Source: DAOMOD01 sp964526035
Lineage (GTDB): Bacteria > Pseudomonadota > Gammaproteobacteria > Xanthomonadales > BPKI01
Reading direction: 5' to 3'
Length of the DNA stretch: 8,591 bases
Assembly (NCBI GenBank): GCA_964526035.1
Contig: CAZGKE010000147.1
Location: 1-8,591 of the forward strand
In this document: positions 7,146 to 8,591 of the stretch, in pieces
Layout: each line of letters opens with the position of its first letter
Position numbering within the stretch: position 1 is the first letter of the stretch
The notes under the pieces: generated by a model
The model's database searches: none
Seen by the model: the letters and a program-made list of their open reading frames with translations, nothing else
Told to the model about the DNA's origin: nothing
Position numbers and translations under genes: made by a program

Positions 7146-7621
7146 GCCAGCGCTTCGTCCGGAGCGAGCAGGGCTTCGGCCTCGGCGCGATTGGCTTCCA
7201 GGCGATCGAGGAGGCTGAACAGCTGGCGCCGCTCGGCGTCGCTGAAGTCACCGAGCAGCGCTGCCTCGAAGGCCAGCGCGGCGGGCGCCACCTGCTGGTA
7301 GATGGCGCGGCCGTCGGCGCTGAGTTCGAGCACCGAACGACGACGGTCGCCTTCGTGGGTGTCGCGCAGCAGTCGATTCGACTCCAGCAGCGCATTGACC
7401 GCGCGGCTCACAGCGACCTTGTCCATGGCGGTGCGCTCGGCCACTTCGCTGGCCGACAGCCCCGGATGGCGACCGAGCACCGCGAGCACGCGCCACTCGG
7501 TCACCGACAGTCCGAAACGGGACTGGTAAGTGCGCGCGATGGCGCTCGACAGGGTGTTCGATAGCACCGAGAGCCGGTACGGCAGAAAACGCTCAAGCGC
7601 CAGCACTGAAGGGTCGGCCAT
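7142..7621 (-). CDS. MarR family transcriptional regulator
   Basis: 159-residue winged-helix dimeric DNA-binding protein, a normal MarR length. Seen: N-terminal dimerisation helix region (about 8-35), FGLSVTEWRVLAVLG (36-50), helix-turn-helix SASEVAERTAMDKVAVSRAVNALLE (56-80) with recognition helix near 67-80, and the beta wing RDTHEGDRRRSVLELSADG (86-104) carrying the conserved D-R-R. C-terminal helices follow to residue 159. The ATG at 7621-7619 has AAGGGG 9 bases upstream. The frame stays open further upstream, but that would place protein code across the operator and promoter and into hppD antisense. The gene is divergent from hppD and overlaps the following PLP-enzyme gene by 4 bp. It most likely represses itself and hppD through the palindrome at 7641-7660 and responds to a tyrosine-pathway metabolite, which is inference. 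Confidence 0.93.
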   Translation of the reverse strand: MADPSVLALERFLPYRLSVLSNTLSSAIARTYQSRFGLSVTEWRVLAVLGRHPGLSASEVAERTAMDKVAVSRAVNALLESNRLLRDTHEGDRRRSVLELSADGRAIYQQVAPAALAFEAALLGDFSDAERRQLFSLLDRLEANRAEAEALLAPDEALA

Positions 7622-7634
7622 GCTGCGTTGCCCC

Positions 7635-7663
7635 TTGCAAATAGTTTCAGATGAAACTATAAC
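7635..7663 (+). promoter_or_regulatory. probable sigma-70 promoter of hppD
   Basis: TTGCAA at 7635-7640 (4 of 6 to TTGACA), exactly 17 bases of spacer, then TATAAC at 7658-7663 (5 of 6 to TATAAT). Transcription would begin near 7670, leaving a leader of about 45 bases with GGAG at 7705-7708, six bases before the hppD ATG. The MarR-type palindrome occupies the spacer and part of the -10, so a bound repressor would exclude RNA polymerase. Confidence 0.75.
7641..7660. promoter_or_regulatory. probable MarR operator in the marR/hppD divergent region
   Basis: ATAGTTTCA-GA-TGAAACTAT: perfect 9-base inverted repeat with a 2-base centre, the size and AT-rich symmetry usual for MarR-family operators. 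It is an AT-rich island in otherwise GC-rich DNA, lies 20 bases upstream of the marR ATG, and fills the spacer of the hppD promoter. A single site could control both divergent transcripts. I saw no second clear copy in the window. Confidence 0.85.
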
Positions 7664-7684
7664 ACTCTTTTCCAGCGATGCCAT
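7656..7684 (-). promoter_or_regulatory. possible promoter of the marR operon
   Basis: On the minus strand, ATGGCA (7684-7679, 4 of 6 to TTGACA), a 17-base spacer, and TATAGT (7661-7656, 5 of 6 to TATAAT). The -10 overlaps the right half of the palindrome at 7641-7660 and the hppD -10, which would allow autorepression by the same bound dimer. The -35 is weak. Confidence 0.45.
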
Positions 7685-7714
7685 CGCGTCCGCCACCGCA
7701 GCACGGAGTCCGTC

Positions 7715-8591
7715 ATGAGCGCACAGCCGAACCTGGGCATCAAGCCCACCACTTTCGAGAACCCGATGGGCATCGACGGCTTCGAGTTCGTTGAATTCGC
7801 CTCGCCCGAGCCGGCCACACTGCATGCCCTGTTCAAGCGCATGGGTTTCAGCGCCGCGCTCAAGCACAAGTCGCGGCCGATCACCGTGTATCGCCAGGGC
7901 GGCGTCAATTTCCTCATCAATGAGGATCCCGACAGCTTCGCCGCCGACTTCGCCGCCAAGCATGGCCCCAGCGCCTGCGGATTTGCCATCCGCTTCGGCA
8001 AGTCGTCGGACTGGGTGCGCGAACAGGTTCTGTCGCGCGGCGGCGAGACGCTCGATCGCGAGGACACCAGGGCGGTGGAGCGCCCCGTGGTCTCCGGCAT
8101 CGGCGGCGCCATGCTCTATCTGGTCGACCGCTACGGCGAAGGCGGCGACGTCTACGCCGACTATGAGCCGATCGCCGGTGCCGATGTCAATCCCGCCGGG
8201 TTCGGGCTGACCTTCATCGACCACCTCACCCACAATCTGCACTTCGGCAACATGGAAAAGTGGGCGGACTACTACGAGAAGCTGTTCAACTTCCGCGAGA
8301 TCCGCTATTTCGACATCAAGGGCGCCAAGACCGGGCTGGTGTCAAAGGCGATGACCGCGCCCGACGGCATCGTGCGCATTCCGCTCAACGAATCCTCGGA
8401 TCCGAAGAGCCAGATCAACGAGTACCTCAACGAGTACAAGGGCGAGGGCATCCAGCACATCGCCTGCTTCACCGACGACATCTACGCAACGGTCGAGGCG
8501 ATGATCGCCCGGGGCGTCAAGTTCCTCGACACGCCAAGCACCTACTACGATGTCATCGATCAGCGCATCCCCGGCCACGGCGAGGACGTCG
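7715..8591 (+). CDS. hppD: 4-hydroxyphenylpyruvate dioxygenase (3'-truncated by window edge)
   Basis: Non-haem Fe(II) enzyme converting 4-hydroxyphenylpyruvate to homogentisate, the second step of tyrosine catabolism and the entry to homogentisate-derived pyomelanin. The frame opens at ATG 7715 (GGAG at 7705-7708, six bases before) and stays open for 292 codons to the window end. The family is about 350-365 residues, so roughly the last 60-70 are outside. Seen: N-terminal vicinal-oxygen-chelate domain starting ENPMGIDGFEFVEFASPEP (15-33); the C-terminal domain opening FIDHLTHNL with His170 as the first iron ligand; PLNESSDPKSQINEYL (224-239) of the active-site region; and GEGIQHIA with His248 as the second iron ligand. 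The third ligand, a Glu, should lie just beyond the edge. Divergent from marR and probably repressed by it. A related plant or mammalian-type hydroxymandelate synthase is less likely, given the near-textbook bacterial HPPD sequence. Confidence 0.97.
   Translation, partial: MSAQPNLGIKPTTFENPMGIDGFEFVEFASPEPATLHALFKRMGFSAALKHKSRPITVYRQGGVNFLINEDPDSFAADFAAKHGPSACGFAIRFGKSSDWVREQVLSRGGETLDREDTRAVERPVVSGIGGAMLYLVDRYGEGGDVYADYEPIAGADVNPAGFGLTFIDHLTHNLHFGNMEKWADYYEKLFNFREIRYFDIKGAKTGLVSKAMTAPDGIVRIPLNESSDPKSQINEYLNEYKGEGIQHIACFTDDIYATVEAMIARGVKFLDTPSTYYDVIDQRIPGHGEDV

Noticed and set aside
7622..8242. Upstream extension of the marR frame, giving 366 residues
   Set aside because: It would code across the palindromic operator and antisense to hppD. 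MarR proteins are about 140-160 residues and ATG 7621 fits.

Overview
The window is GC-rich bacterial chromosome. Two copies of a GTGGGAGCGGCCTCAGCCGCGAC-type intergenic palindrome, together with gene content (ETF, acetoacetyl-CoA synthetase, 4-hydroxyphenylpyruvate dioxygenase with a MarR regulator), suggest a gammaproteobacterium of the Xanthomonadales/Lysobacterales (Xanthomonas, Lysobacter and Rhodanobacter relatives). This placement is from memory of such repeats, not from a search. I see no rRNA, tRNA, CRISPR array, insertion sequence or phage gene.

Left part, plus strand: the C-terminal part of etfA (1-685, cut by the window edge), then a 339-base gap holding a perfect 25-bp-arm REP-like palindrome and the upstream region of aacS, then a complete acetoacetyl-CoA synthetase gene (1025-2977). 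Middle part, minus strand: a tightly packed three-gene unit read from 5715 down to 3005. It holds an MFS transporter of the MFSD1-like branch followed by two overlapping paralogous genes of unknown function. aacS and this unit converge with 27 bp between them. A second REP-like palindrome (5783-5858) separates the unit from the next minus-strand pair. Right part: marR (7621-7142) and a threonine-synthase-like PLP enzyme (7145-5892) overlap by 4 bp. They are divergent from hppD (4-hydroxyphenylpyruvate dioxygenase), which starts at 7715 and runs off the right edge.

The 93-base marR/hppD gap holds a perfect 9-bp-arm palindrome lying exactly between a -35 and a strong -10 for hppD and overlapping a possible marR promoter. 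The simplest reading is that the MarR protein represses both directions. Tyrosine catabolism through HPPD ends in fumarate and acetoacetate, and aacS activates acetoacetate to acetoacetyl-CoA, so the two ends of the window are metabolically linked. ETF serves acyl-CoA dehydrogenases in related amino-acid and fatty-acid breakdown. The least explained parts are the two tandem paralogues behind the MFSD1-like transporter, and the threonine-synthase-like enzyme that has lost most zinc-ribbon cysteines and is coupled to the regulator of a tyrosine-catabolic gene.
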